Assembly (NCBI GenBank): GCA_018398815.1
Contig: CM031620.1
Location: 59,353,744 to 59,417,743, forward strand
Source of the DNA: Conus ventricosus
Lineage: Eukaryota > Mollusca > Gastropoda > Neogastropoda > Conidae
Direction: 5' to 3'
Length of the DNA stretch: 64,000 nucleotides
This document shows, piece by piece, positions 10,370 to 22,770 of this stretch (position 1 is the first letter of the stretch; every line of letters starts with the position of its first letter). The translations under genes and the position numbers were made by a program. The notes beneath the pieces are model-generated. The model was not told the DNA's origin. It did no database searches and saw only the letters and a program-made list of their open reading frames with translations.

Positions 10370-10835
10370 AAAATGGCGGCCTTTCCGGTTATATTTCTGT
10401 GTGTTCTGACTCAAGAGTCTGATAAAGATTTTACCTTGGGAAATTTTCGGCCAGCTACTGCTGGTCTTCATCACCCCGACTGACTGGTGGTTGTGGTGGG
10501 TGTTGGTGTTCCACGAGTTGTCCTCACTGGTTGAGTGATGGGTGTTCAGCACAGACTTGTAAAGGGGGTGGGGGGGTGGGGGGGTTGGGGGGAGGAAGGT
10601 CATAGCCACAGTCTCTGTTCAAACTCGGTTTTCTCTCCCTGATTTCTATAGCTTCTTTCACTTTCCTTTTTGTGAACTGTGATTCAGCTGCAATTATGGT
10701 GGCTTACGGGGAACACCAACACCCACCACAACCACCAGTCAGTCGGGGCTGATGAAGACCAGCAGTAGCTGGCCGAAAATTTCCCAAGGTAAAATCTTTA
10801 TCAGACTCTTGAGTCAGAACACACAGAAATATGAA
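10370..10835. repeat. Fold-back repeat with hammerhead-like cores
   Basis: The left arm (about 10393-10522) and right arm (about 10706-10832) are near-perfect reverse complements with a spacer of about 185 bp. The right arm carries CTGATGAAGACCAGC, loop AGTA, GCTGGCC and GAAA on the plus strand. The left arm carries the same on the minus strand. The arms include ACTGGTGGTTGTGGTGGGTG and its complement. Confidence 0.85.
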
Positions 10836-11500
10836 CAACCCGAGTCGGAAAGTGTCTTTGCTCAAATTTCCTGTTTAGTAATCCAGTAAGCTCCTAGACA
10901 GCGAGCAGTGACCATGCCCTGACTCGTTGAATTTCTCTGATGAGGGTTTTGGTGAAAATAAATGGAAACGAAAGGCAGGTGTCGCTGGGACTTCTTCTCT
11001 TACAGTTTTGTTATCTCCCCTTTGCCAGTCTTTCTCCTTATTTTTAATCAATGTGTGGTGACCTGTCTTGGTTCCTTCAAATTCTCCAAAATAACAGCCA
11101 CAGATCTTCATTTTTGAACGGAAGCTTCGAGCTATCATCCTACACTTTACATAATAAACACGTTGCGTAAGTTTTTTAAAATTTATTTTACTCGACGATT
11201 TTCACGTGTCCCTCACTGCTGCGAAATTTGAAAAACAAACACAAAATCAAGAATGGGAGAAGTGAAGTCCATCTAACGCAAACTGGGTAGAAGTTGAAAA
11301 AAAAAGTTTGTCGGAAGTCTCTGAGGACTCGTACAAATCTGCTCGATGGCGTGAGAGGTTGTTCAAGGGGTGGAAAAAGGGAGACGCAAGGAGATGAAGG
11401 TACCCCCCAAAAATTCTTTGTATACGATAACGTTGCAATCATAATATGCTCAATGAGATATACTCTGACATGTCCGACTGAACTGCAGCACAGTGCAGTG
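10836..11500. other. No gene recognised
   Basis: Mixed-composition sequence with short ORFs in all frames. I see no splice-bounded exon, motif or repeat here. Confidence 0.5.
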
Positions 11501-11503
11501 CAT

Positions 11504-11767
<264 letters not shown>

Positions 11768-11814
11768 TCTATATCCTAGATGAAACGCGTGTCGAAGCCA
11801 CCTGTTTCGTTAAG

Positions 11815-12185
11815 TTCATGGGAATGTCACTGGACGGACGTGTTGGCACGCTCCGGAAGGAGAGCTCACTCAAGATGAGCTCCTCGACCAAGCAATATTA
11901 TTGTCGTCAACATGGGGCCTATAGTAGGTGGTGACCTGCAAATGTTGGATCAGAACAGGCGCCATTGAACACCACCGACGCGACTCGGCAGCAGTGCTGT
12001 GTCTCCTCCGATGGGTTGCCCCGACAACTGGACACTGACTGCTCGCTGTGGATTGCCGGCGCCGGGGCTGCAGCGAAACAAGCCGGGTGTGGCTGTGGCA
12101 TGGGGAGTCAGAATGAATGGCGTGAAGTGCAGTGCCTCTGAAACAGCACCAAAGATGCAGCAGACAGGAAGAAAAACAACAAGAG
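11815..12185 (+). repeat. Interspersed repeat A, copy 1
   Basis: It shares GGACGGACGTG, GGAGAGCTCACTCA, TAGGTGGTG, CAGAACAGGCGCCATTGAAC, CGACTCGGCAGCAGTG and a purine-rich end with copies at 27405, 38325 and 56335. No coding potential is seen. Confidence 0.8.
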
Positions 12186-12364
12186 AAATGCCTGTTCATT
12201 GATTTTTCAATGAATATTTACATTGTGGCCTAAGAGCACTATTATACTACATGGATCGGAAGAACCAATGGCATCCGACCACAGTTACAGTTGACTGTAT
12301 GTCAAATATACAGTTGTTACAGACATGAAGATCCAGTGTCCCGGTGAATATGGAATCGTGAGCA

Positions 12365-12524
12365 ACAACAACAACAACAACAATGATGATGATAATAGTA
12401 ATGTTAATGATAGCATAGCATCTACAAAGCGCCTTGACAAATAATGATAATAATAGTAAGAACAACAACAACAACAATAATAATGACAATAACAATAACA
12501 ATAATAATAATGATAATAACATAG
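12365..12524. repeat. (CAA)n / (ATA)n trinucleotide tracts
   Basis: ACA, GAT and AATA tracts forming or adjoining the tail of the neighbouring minus-strand SINE. Confidence 0.8.
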
Positions 12525-13012
12525 CATTTATAAAGAGCCTTGACGGAGGTTCTGGGCGCTGACCATTCACACTCTCCTGTACGCAACGGTCTGCCTACCT
12601 GGGTAGTGCCGACTGAAGGGCTGCCTACCGGCGCTTCACTCAGTCGTTTCCCGTGTCATCCAATCAATATCGTTCACCCAATTGTCTTACTTCCATCACT
12701 CTTTCAATTTCTCGCGCAAGGTGCATACTTAGTGTAACGTGTCATCCATACCAACGGCCAAACTGGTCTTTTCCTCCGAAAGTTGGCGATAGGATTTTAA
12801 TTGTGTGCAAAACGTTATGCGTGCGTTCACGCACTAACCTTCAATTTATAGTCTCATTCAAAGGACTGTTTGGTAATGGAATCAAAAGCAATGTTAGCTC
12901 CGAGAGTAAAAATCCCTCTGTACCGAAACGGCCCGGCGGAGATTTGAACCCAGAATCCCAGGGTCACCAAGATTACGAGTCCGGCGCTCTACCAACTAAG
13001 CTTTTCCGGAAC
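12525..13012 (-). mobile_element. tRNA-derived SINE, second long copy
   Basis: The body matches 8850-9350, including CGTGTCATCCATACCAACGG, GTTATGCGTGCGTTCAC and the tRNA-like head (box A region about 12982-13002, box B GATTTGAACC at 12941-12950). The head has diverged more than in the first copy. Confidence 0.75.
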
Positions 13013-13311
13013 AAGTAAGGTAACTCTGGCTCCCATGATGAACTAAATACATGCCCATATCTCCAGACACCACAGAGCACACAGAACAAACAAGGAAACA
13101 GCCCCTTATGAAACTGTGAGTTCAAGTGTTAGCATTTACATCATTATCATCGTTCTCATCACCCTCATCAGTGCTACCCCCCTGATGTCACAGAGCAAGG
13201 TCGTTGCCGGGAGTGTGTGGCTATGGGTTCTAGGTACCGTTGTCATCATCATCATCAGTTCTTCATCACTCATCAGGTGCCCGGGGAGTGGGATATGAGG
13301 GTTTTAGTGTA

Positions 13312-14311
13312 NNNNNNNNNNNNNNNNNNNNNNNNNNNNNNNNNNNNNNNNNNNNNNNNNNNNNNNNNNNNNNNNNNNNNNNNNNNNNNNNNNNNNNNNN
13401 NNNNNNNNNNNNNNNNNNNNNNNNNNNNNNNNNNNNNNNNNNNNNNNNNNNNNNNNNNNNNNNNNNNNNNNNNNNNNNNNNNNNNNNNNNNNNNNNNNNN
13501 NNNNNNNNNNNNNNNNNNNNNNNNNNNNNNNNNNNNNNNNNNNNNNNNNNNNNNNNNNNNNNNNNNNNNNNNNNNNNNNNNNNNNNNNNNNNNNNNNNNN
13601 NNNNNNNNNNNNNNNNNNNNNNNNNNNNNNNNNNNNNNNNNNNNNNNNNNNNNNNNNNNNNNNNNNNNNNNNNNNNNNNNNNNNNNNNNNNNNNNNNNNN
13701 NNNNNNNNNNNNNNNNNNNNNNNNNNNNNNNNNNNNNNNNNNNNNNNNNNNNNNNNNNNNNNNNNNNNNNNNNNNNNNNNNNNNNNNNNNNNNNNNNNNN
13801 NNNNNNNNNNNNNNNNNNNNNNNNNNNNNNNNNNNNNNNNNNNNNNNNNNNNNNNNNNNNNNNNNNNNNNNNNNNNNNNNNNNNNNNNNNNNNNNNNNNN
13901 NNNNNNNNNNNNNNNNNNNNNNNNNNNNNNNNNNNNNNNNNNNNNNNNNNNNNNNNNNNNNNNNNNNNNNNNNNNNNNNNNNNNNNNNNNNNNNNNNNNN
14001 NNNNNNNNNNNNNNNNNNNNNNNNNNNNNNNNNNNNNNNNNNNNNNNNNNNNNNNNNNNNNNNNNNNNNNNNNNNNNNNNNNNNNNNNNNNNNNNNNNNN
14101 NNNNNNNNNNNNNNNNNNNNNNNNNNNNNNNNNNNNNNNNNNNNNNNNNNNNNNNNNNNNNNNNNNNNNNNNNNNNNNNNNNNNNNNNNNNNNNNNNNNN
14201 NNNNNNNNNNNNNNNNNNNNNNNNNNNNNNNNNNNNNNNNNNNNNNNNNNNNNNNNNNNNNNNNNNNNNNNNNNNNNNNNNNNNNNNNNNNNNNNNNNNN
14301 NNNNNNNNNNN
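13312..14311. other. Assembly gap of 1000 N
   Basis: Exactly 1000 undetermined bases. A round gap size of this kind is usually a placeholder of unknown true length. Bases 13013-13311 before it show no gene. Confidence 1.
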
Positions 14312-14646
14312 TTGTAATTATTCATCGATGACTTTCCCTCCTTGGGAATAGGGGTAACAGTAATTGTTTCCATAAGAATGGCTGAATCCCTTCAAACCAA
14401 CATTTTTGAAAAAATGAACTTAGAGAAAAAGTGTTATATTAAGTGGTAAATGTTTTATCATTTCATTGGAAATTGCATCTGGTCCCACAGATTTTTCTTT
14501 GATCCAAGTTTGAAATTGCATCTTTTGTTTCCTGAAAGGTATAGGAGCATTTGTATAGTGATTGTTATTGGACTTTTTCATTGTCTCGTTTTCGTCCATT
14601 TTTTCTCTAAGCTGTTTTTGTTCTTCTGAGAGGCCTTCGAAGTTAC
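14312..14646 (-). mobile_element. LINE reverse-transcriptase fragment
   Basis: The minus-strand translation contains FEGLSEEQKQLREKM, then SVGPDAISNEMIKHLPLN, then WFEGIQP, then TPIPKEGKSSMNNY just before the N gap. GPDxIxNEMIK and TPIPKEGK-NNYRPIS are the fingers region of a non-LTR RT. One or two frame shifts are needed. The RT core would lie inside the gap. Confidence 0.75.
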
Positions 14647-14648
14647 TA

Positions 14649-16229
14649 TACTACTCAAAAGAATTTAAGGGCCGCATATCATTTTTGATATGGTTTACAT
14701 AATACAGCTTAGCATAAAACATGAAATGTTTATGGCCAATTTATTCACTCAAAGTGTGACAAGTGCTTCACAGAAAACTGTTTTGGCAATTGTTCAGTCG
14801 AATCTGTGTCAAAGGTGTTACACTGGTCCGCAAAAGCAGCTCAAAAACCACGAGAAAAAGGTCGCAATTTGAGTGCGCCTAACTGGCGCAGCAGTGTTCC
14901 GGCTGTCTGAAAACTGCATTGCACATGCAAGCCGACCTTTAATGAACACTTGTCAACCTGATTCGCTGACCAGTGGCTTTATTAAGGCCGCTTCTGGGGT
15001 GTGGTTCAAACATGCCACCAAGACGCAAACTTAGTGACGCTGAGAGAGGGATGGCTGTGGCCTGGCCACAAGAAGGCGTGGCGGTCCGAGAAGTTGGCAG
15101 ACGACTTAGAGTAACACATTCTGTCATTCACAGACTGAGAGACCGGTACAACAACTATGGAAAGTTCCAGAAGCACGCAGACCTGGACGCCCCAGAGCGA
15201 CCAACAGACGACAGGATCGCTTCATCACCCTGGCGGCACTACGCAATAGAACCGCCACCGCTAATGTGCTCAGGGGCAGCTGAGAGCACCAGCAACGTCC
15301 TCATCAGTGACCAGACTGTTCGCAACCGCCTGTGTGAGGCCAACATGCGGTCAAGGCGTCGAGCATTGCGACCTCCACGACCAGAGCTCACCGTGCTGCT
15401 CGTCTGGCTTGGGCTCAACGATACCTGGCCTGGACCAGGCAGCAGTGGTCCAGGGTGCTCTTTTCTGATGAATCCCGCTAAAACCCTGTCCTTCAACGAC
15501 GGCAGGTTTCCGCGCCTGGAGGCGTGTTGGAGAGCGCTTCATTGACGCCACTGTTGCGGAGCACGACCACTATGGTGGTGGGTCCCTGATGGTGTGGGGT
15601 GGCTTCAGTCTTCATCACAGAACACCCCTGCACAGTGTCCAAGGGCACCCCGGGCGTACCTACAGGGACGACATTCGGAGCCAATCGCTGAAACCACTTT
15701 GCGGCCATGGGACCAGGAGCCATACTACGGGACGTAACGCCAGGCCGCACAGCTGGGGTCGTACAGAACTTTCTCCAGCACACAAGTCCCCAGGAGGACT
15801 GGCCTGCCCGCTCACCCAAACAAACCCCATCAAACATCTTTTAGGATGTTCGGGGCTTCGATACCAAAAAATACCCTCCTCACACAATCTCGACGCCTGT
15901 TCAGGAATCGGGAGCGGGAGTGGCGGGCGACCCCCCGAAAACCCTCCGACTTTGGTCGATCCATGAGACACACGCCTTACTCATCAACGCCAAGGCGGTC
16001 AAAAACACGATATTGACTTTTGACATTCTGACACGGGTTTTTCTGAATTTGCAAAATGGGGGGGTTCCTGTCAATGAAATTTTCGCGATAAATTTATTTG
16101 CCTTCGAGAAATTGTGTCCAATCGATGATCAAATGATTGAATTAAATGTTTGTTGGGTTATTTCAGCGTCGGCTTAGAGTTATTATTGGGAGTGAGAACT
16201 GTTGGCCCTTAAAATTCTTTTGAGTAGTA
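14649..16229 (+). mobile_element. Tc1-like DNA transposon with TIRs and TA target duplication
   Basis: The left end (from 14649) and right end (to 16229) are inverted repeats reading TACTACTCAAAAGAATTT, then AAGGGCC, with one extra A in the right copy. Both ends abut TA, the Tc1/mariner target. The length of about 1.58 kb is usual for Tc1-like elements. LINE sequence on the left suggests insertion into a LINE. Confidence 0.9.
15012..16015 (+). pseudogene. Broken Tc1-like transposase
   Basis: A DDE transposase that would bind the TIRs and catalyse cut-and-paste transposition. MPPRRKLSDAERGMAVAW starts at 15012, followed by a helix-turn-helix segment (VREVGRRLRVTHSVIHRL). DQTVRNRLCEANMRSRR lies near 15310. 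The first catalytic Asp region reads LFSDESR at about 15460, directly followed by a stop. FNDGRF, GGGSLMVWGG (about 15580) and NARPH (about 15735) follow in changing frames. At least four frame shifts or stops interrupt the roughly 330-residue family length, so the copy is dead as written. Confidence 0.85.
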
Positions 16230-16317
16230 TATTTTTTTTTTCAAATCATCTCAAAACTTTAGCCTTTTCAAAATTGAAGGGAAAATTATTTTCCAATTTT
16301 AAGGGGTACCCCCGGGG

Positions 16318-16610
16318 GACTAGTGTGTGTGTGTGTGTGTGGTTTTGGGGTTTTGTGTGGGGTTGGTTTTTCGCGGCCTCTGAGTGATTGTGTGTGGTAC
16401 CCAGCAGGTGCAATGACATATCACAAAATTTCTTTTTCCCCTCTTTCTTACTCCTCAGTTCTTTCCTCGACTCTCTTTTTTTCTGGCTGTGTCAAGCTAT
16501 CAAGAAAAGGAGAGAAGAAGAAGAGAGAGAAGAAAAGAGAGAGAGAGAGAAGAAATAAAGTGTGTGTTGTGTGTGTGTTGTGTGTGGTGTGTGTTGTGTG
16601 TGTGTGTGGT

Positions 16611-16646
<36 letters not shown>

Positions 16647-16718
16647 GAGAGGAGAGGAGAGAGAGGTGTGGGTGTGTGTGTGTTTGGTGTGTGTGGGTGA
16701 GAGAGAGAGAGAAAGAAA

Positions 16719-16762
<44 letters not shown>

Positions 16763-17480
16763 GACAGACAGCAGAGAGAGACGAGAAGAAAAGTTGTGGT
16801 GTAAACAATGACATGTGTGTGAAGACATTTATCAAAATAAAAAAGTGTCGAAATGAGACCGCTTCTTTCTTTTTGTGAGAAAGGGGAATGGGGGGGAGAG
16901 AAGAGTGGGCATGAGTAAGTGACAAACAAAAAAAAAAGAGAAGAGAAGAGAAGAGAGAGAGAGAGAGAGGAGAATATAAATGTTTTTGTGTGCATGTAAT
17001 AGGTGTTGTTGTGGGGTGTGTGTGTGTGTGTGGTGTGGTGTGGGGAGAGGAGAGAGAGAGAGGAGGAGAGAAGAGAGAAGAGAGAGTATGTGTGTGGTGT
17101 GGTGGGGTGTGTTGTGTGTGTGAGAAGAGAGAGAAGAGAGAGAAGAGAGAGTGGTGTGGGTTTTGTGTGTGTGTGAGAGAGAGAGAGAGGGAGGGAGAGA
17201 GAGGAGAAGAGAAGAGAGAGAGAGAGAGAAAGAGAAGGAGAGACAGAGAAGAGAAAATGTCTGTGGTTTTAAACATTTGACATGTTGTTAAAAAAATTTT
17301 TTCTAAAATAAAAAAGGTTGAAAAGAGACCGCTTGCTTTTTTTTTCCCCGGGAAAAAGGGAGGAAAAGGGAGAGAAGAGTGGGCCAATGAGTAAATGACA
17401 AACAAAAGAAAAGAGAGAGAGAGAGGAGGAAGAGGAAAAGGGGTTTTGGGGGTTTTGTGGGGGGTTTTGGGTTTGGTGTG
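16318..17480. repeat. GA/GT-rich low-complexity block with an internal duplication
   Basis: (GT)n and (GA)n tracts, plus a segment of about 130 bp at 16812-16950 that recurs at 17255-17425 in homopolymer-inflated form (AGACCGCTT, then GAGAAGAGTGGGC, then GACAAAC). Bases 16232-16317 may be the continuation of the LINE interrupted by the Tc1 element. Confidence 0.7.
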
Positions 17481-17687
17481 TTTTGGTTTTTTGGGAAAAA
17501 AAAAAAGGGGGGAAAAAGAAAAAAAAAAAAAAAAAAAAAAAAAAACCCCCGGGCGGGGTTTTTTTCCCCCCCCCCCCTTTTCCCCGTTTTTTTTTTTTTT
17601 TGGGGGGGGAAAGAAAAGGGGAAAAAAAAAAAAAGGGGGGGAGGGGGGGGGGGGGGGGAGAAAAGGAGGGGGGGGGGGGGGGTTTTG

Positions 17688-17746
<59 letters not shown>

Positions 17747-17765
17747 TTGGGTAAAAAGCAAAAAC
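17480..17765. other. Homopolymer-only stretch, probable sequence artefact
   Basis: The segment is almost entirely runs of 4 to 28 identical bases, cycling through A, C, G and T. No known repeat class looks like this; failed consensus calling is the likely cause. Confidence 0.8.
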
Positions 17766-17920
17766 AAAAAAAAAAGGGAAAAGGGGTTTGGGAAAGGGGG
17801 GAAGGAGAGAAAAGAAGGAGAAGAGAAAAAAAAAAAGAGAGAGAGAGAAGAGAAAGGAAGGAGAGAGAGAAAAGGAGAGGAAAAGGGGAAAAAGAGAAAG
17901 TCTGCAATTTCATTCATTGG

Positions 17921-17957
<37 letters not shown>

Positions 17958-18158
17958 AGAAGAGGAGGAGAGAGAGAGAGAAACTCGAAATTTTTAATGG
18001 GGGTGAATAAAACGGGAAGTTTTTTTTTTCACTATGCCCCAAAATAACAATAAACAATAAAAAAAAATTTACAAAATTTTGACAAAATTAAACAAAACAA
18101 TAAAAAAAAACATTTTAAAAAAAATTTTATAAAAAATAGTAAGCATTCCTTTTAAGTT

Positions 18159-18190
<32 letters not shown>

Positions 18191-18275
18191 CAACCACACA
18201 CACACCACCACAAAACACCACACACACCCACCACACCACACACCACACACACAAACACACACAACGGGACTTCTA
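17766..18275. repeat. GA-rich and CA-rich simple sequence
   Basis: (GA)n tracts to about 17985, an A/T-rich piece, then CA/CCA arrays at 18163-18262. No gene. Confidence 0.85.
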
Positions 18276-18499
18276 AGCACACAAGGTATACATAATTTTT
18301 TTGTACGCCAACATGCAAATTGCTTAAAACCCAGCCGACTGCGAAGGCCTTCCGGTTGCAAAAACTTGTTTGTGTAAAAAAGGAAAAATCAAATTAGAAA
18401 ATATACAGTTAAGTGAAACATGTTTTAAAAATGGTTAGAGGTATTTGAAATTGCTTTTTTAAACGTGTTAAACTATTTATTTTTTTTAAATGAGTGGGG

Positions 18500-21400
18500 A
18501 TTTCACTCCAAAATTTACTCCCAGAGTAAGTAAGGGATGACTTGAAAGATCTTCGTGGTCGAGGGTGTATAGGGTATTTTGCCTCAAATTTTTGATTATG
18601 GAATTTTGTATAAAGAAAGGTGGCGCAATTTTATTAATGTTTTTAACATAAAACCTTTATTAAAGCACTTTTTTAGATCAAATGGAAAATGAAGTCTTTA
18701 TAATCACTAGCTTGTAGAAAAATTTTAAAGGGGTACACTTAATAGGCGTCTGCATGCTTTCTATGGTTTTAAGCTTTTTTTTATTGGCAAAACCCCCAGC
18801 AGTAGAGGCATAGTAATGTCGGGTTGTACATATCATAAAAATATAATTTTTATTTGTTGATCAAGGAAATTCTTGATTCGTTCAACAAGAAAAAATTTTT
18901 TGAAAACCCTTTTTTGACAATCAATATATGTTTAAGACCAGAAATTTTTTAAACTGTAAACCTAAAAATTTGTGTGATTTAATTCTTCTACGACTTATTT
19001 TGTTAGTATTTAAACAAATCGGCTTTCATATTTTGCGTTTCTGTCTGGTTGTAGTCATCATAAATTTAGACTTTTGAGGTGGGGGGCCATATGGTTAAAA
19101 TTATCCTTTTTTCAATTTTATTGAGATTTTCTGTTTTGATACTACTGATCGGCATCTTTGTCATTATTTGGAAGTATGTCATCAAAAAAAGCTCCCGGGG
19201 AGAAGCATATGAAGGAAGATCTTTTTTAAAAAACGAGAATAAGTGGGCCCCCCAGGATGCCCTTGGGAACCCAATAATTTACTGGCATAAGAAGGAAGTA
19301 GCGGAATTTTTTAATACACTTGTCGCCTACATTTGAGAAATGAAGAAATGAGTTTAAAGCTTAGGGGATAAACCAACAATGTTAGTTTTCTTAACAATAG
19401 ATTGTGACTATTGTCGAATGTTTTTAGCAAAGTGACAAAAATTTTTCCTGTAAAGATCATTGTTTATGTTAAATGCCATTTTTTAAATTATATTAGTGAG
19501 AAAAGTTGTACAAAATTTTTTTCTCTTAAATCCCTTTGATTAAAATGTAATAAAATTTGTATTTAAATTTGAAAAAGGTTTAGGGTTTCATTTTTTTTTT
19601 TTTGGGGTTTGTTTGGTGGTGGTTGTGTTGGGTGTGGGTAAAAAAAAAGGGTAAAACTTTGCATCTTTAGGGGTTTGTGGATAACTACCTTTACAAGGGA
19701 AAATTGTAAATGTATGAAAGATGCCGATATAATCGGGCAGAATTTAAAATTTTTTCCATCATATCAACTAAACCTCAGAACTGGACGATTTAATGAAAAC
19801 AATTCCTTTAAACATCAGTCCCAAATAAATCGTTTTGAAGATTAGATTATTTTTTTTTGATACACATACCTTTGCTCAAATAGGTCTTTGTTTTTTTGAA
19901 CTCAGCTTTGATCGTCTTTTTCTGAACATTTTGAAGTGTTTTTTAGAGTTCACAGAAAAGGGTTCTCTCAGAAGGAGCGCTAGATAAAAGGTTTTTAAAC
20001 CCGGAGAGCTCATTAATTTTTCCAGATCGATTTTAAATTTTCTTTAGGGAATAAGATCACGGAAAATTTTTTTTTGGGGGCTCTTTTCTATGGGTTACCT
20101 TTTCTTTGCTTTTTAAAATTATCATCTTTACCATTTTTTTTGCAATAGAGTATCGTAAATTAATGGCCTTATCGATGTTTTATTATACCACTGGGTTTTC
20201 CCCTTGGTTTGCACTTTAGTTACCGATGGCAGGGTTTATTAAAGACAAGATGAATAGTCATACCAAGCAGCCGGGGCCCATCGGGGGCAGTGCTGTATCC
20301 CTCAGAAAATTTGCGTTCACAAATGGGACAAAAAATTTGTTAGTAAAATTTTTCTATAGCTTCAAAAAGATATACTTTTTGGGGGAACATTTCTGGGAAT
20401 TTTAAACACCCTTTTTGGGACCTGTTGCCCAAATTGGAAAGTGATCACTGAGACCGTATAGAGGACTGTGTTTTATAATATTGAGGGGTTTGTTGCGTAA
20501 AATTATCAATTAGCTTTTGGGAGGTAGATTTTTTCTTGTCGGTGTTTTAAATAAGTGTGTAAATTTTTGAAATTTCAAAAATTCCTTTTCTTTTACAGTG
20601 GTTTAAGTAGATCAATTTTAAAATCTCCTAAAATTATAATCCAACGAACGCTTGAGGCATCTTCCATCAATTTCAAAACGATCGAACCTTCAATGCTTTC
20701 GTTGGATTTCTATTAAGCACCTAAAAAAATGGGTTTAGTCCCCTTTCGCATAGATTTCTACCAATGCATTCATTTATTTTTACCATACTGTTGATCTGTT
20801 ATAATTAATTGAGTTTGGAATATGGGTCACAAAACCTGTTTCAAGCTTTGTTTTTTGGATCTCTTTTTAAGTTTTTAAAACCTTGGTTTAAAACAAAATT
20901 ACCCGTACTATATTGGAAAGTCAGATTCTGAAAAAAAAAAACAATGGAAACATTATTGGAATTGGAAAAAATTTTGGACACTCAGAAATTTTTTTTTAAA
21001 AGATACACACGTTTAAATAGCCATTTTAAACCGAATTTGACAACCATTCACTTATAGTAAACTGTTTAAAAAAAAAAAAACACGGATTACACAACACGCA
21101 AATAAACAAGTAAATAATATCAACAAGGGAAAACCTGTTTTAGCAAAAAGCACCAACAAAAACAACAAAAAAGGGAGAAAAAAAACAGCTGCCCTAAACA
21201 AATCAAGAAAGATTATTTTTTAGCTACAACAAAATTTCGGGGAAAACACAAGAATAACGGAATCCAATTTCCGGGACAAAACAAACGCCCTCAACCAAAA
21301 CAGAATAGAGTTCACTTGTCCATTCCGATTACCAGGGCCGTATCAACATCATTCAACCTCGTCACGTGGCCGCGCGTTCCCGCGGCGCTAACACTTACTG

Positions 21401-22770
21401 ACTCCCCGCATACAATACGCACCACATACCAAAACACCATGCTCCCTCCTCTCTCCCTTTTTCCTCTCTCCTCTCCTCTCTCCCTCTCTCTCTCTTCTCT
21501 CTCTCCTCTCTCCTCTCTCTCATAGCATCTGAACCCTTAACTTTAACATATCGATGAACTGTTTTTAACCCTTTACATTTGAATCATTTTTTTTTAATAC
21601 CAAATCATAAATGGAAACAAGGAAGCCCACTTGTTGAGAATTCCCATGGTTCTACCAAATTTTCTTTTTTTTAAAATTGTAGAAAACCCATTCTTCCCCC
21701 TTCATTCCTTTCCCCCCCCCCTTTTCCCCCTCCCCGCCCACCCCGTCCCCGTCTTCAAAAAACCCCCCCCCTTACTTTTTCTCTACATCAAAAACAGTGC
21801 GCGCTGTGCGCATGCGCGAGTGGACACCCCGCTGCCCCCCCCACCCCCCCACACACACACACACAACACACAACTACACCACAAACAACCAAATTTCCAC
21901 CCCCTCCATTTTGGACAACATATAACAGGTGGTGCATATGAAAACTACTGTAGTCTGGGCTGGTTCAGGGCTTTACGCCATGTTCCAGTTTGGGGGGTAC
22001 TGACGCCCGTTTGCTGGCGACCCCAGCACAATAGGCGGTAGGGGAGGCACAGCTGCCACTGGGGTTTTGGAAGCTTCGGTGGGAGTTGGGGGGACAGCTT
22101 CCAGTGGCCCTCTGTGGGTAGAAAGGGGATTCGAGAAGTGGGAGGTGGGTATGAAACGGAGGGACACCCGGTCCTTGATGAGGCCCGGGATGGTTTGGGG
22201 GAAAGGGGGGAGGGAGCACGGGGGCTTCATGTATGGGGGAGTCCTTTGTCCCGAGGCCGATGGAGATCGAACCGAAAGGCCTCGCCCACGTCGGTTTAAA
22301 AAGCTTGTGAAGAAAAGGCCCCGTTGAAGGGAGGCTGATAGCTCCGTGGTGTCTAACGCTGTTGTGAGGGACCGGGTCTCTGTTGTGGGAGGCTGAAAGG
22401 CCCCGACGGGTCGTAACGTGTTTTTGCGCGGAACACTCGAACGGGGACAGCGTCCTCAGTTGGGTGGTGTGCCTGGGGGCGGGCCATCCCCCCCTCTCTG
22501 GGCGGGAGAGGGTAGGGGTCATGGAAGAATGGGGGGGCCCAGCTGGATAGCCACCAGTCCGAACACTGGGCCAAACTCAGGGGTGGGTTTAACCCTGCCG
22601 CGGGGGCGGGTGTATCAAAAGCACTGGCCGCTGCTCCATTTGCCCCTCACTTTCGGGCTGTGCTGTGGGCGAAAGGCCACCTTCACCCTGCGGTTTGGGG
22701 GCGCGAGAGAAACGGGCAAAAAAATGCATAAAATTTGGGGCTATTTTGCAGACCTTTTTAAACTGGTTTA
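18500..22770 (-). mobile_element. LINE with APE-type endonuclease and RT (CR1/L2 group)
   Basis: Reading the minus strand, an endonuclease segment shows GDFKIDLL (about 20612-20635) and GLSDHFPIW (about 20440-20460), hallmarks of APE-like LINE nucleases. The RT region shows a GxPxGxxxGPL-like block and KDLPSYASP (about 19200-19290), an FFDDI palm motif (about 19180) and SKFMMTTTRQKR (about 19030-19065). Downstream segments match the RT thumb and C-terminus. A Pro/Ser-rich GC-rich ORF at 21965-22770 may be ORF1 of the same element. Frame breaks are very frequent, but the whole block has inflated homopolymers, so decay and sequencing error cannot be separated. Confidence 0.65.
21965..22770 (-). 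CDS. Pro/Ser-rich ORF, possible LINE ORF1
   Basis: A minus-strand open frame of 185 residues, rich in Pro, Ser, His and Gly, lies in a locally GC-rich island inside AT-rich sequence, upstream of the LINE endonuclease on the same strand. No CCHC knuckle or coiled coil is clear. It could instead be an exon of an unrelated disordered protein. Confidence 0.25.

Noticed and set aside
13217..14373. Three ORFs of about 365 codons
   Set aside because: They run through 1000 undetermined bases.
19079..19336. 85-codon plus-strand ORF with a hydrophobic N-terminus
   Set aside because: It is antisense to the RT palm region of the minus-strand LINE; the hydrophobicity reflects the complement of coding sequence.
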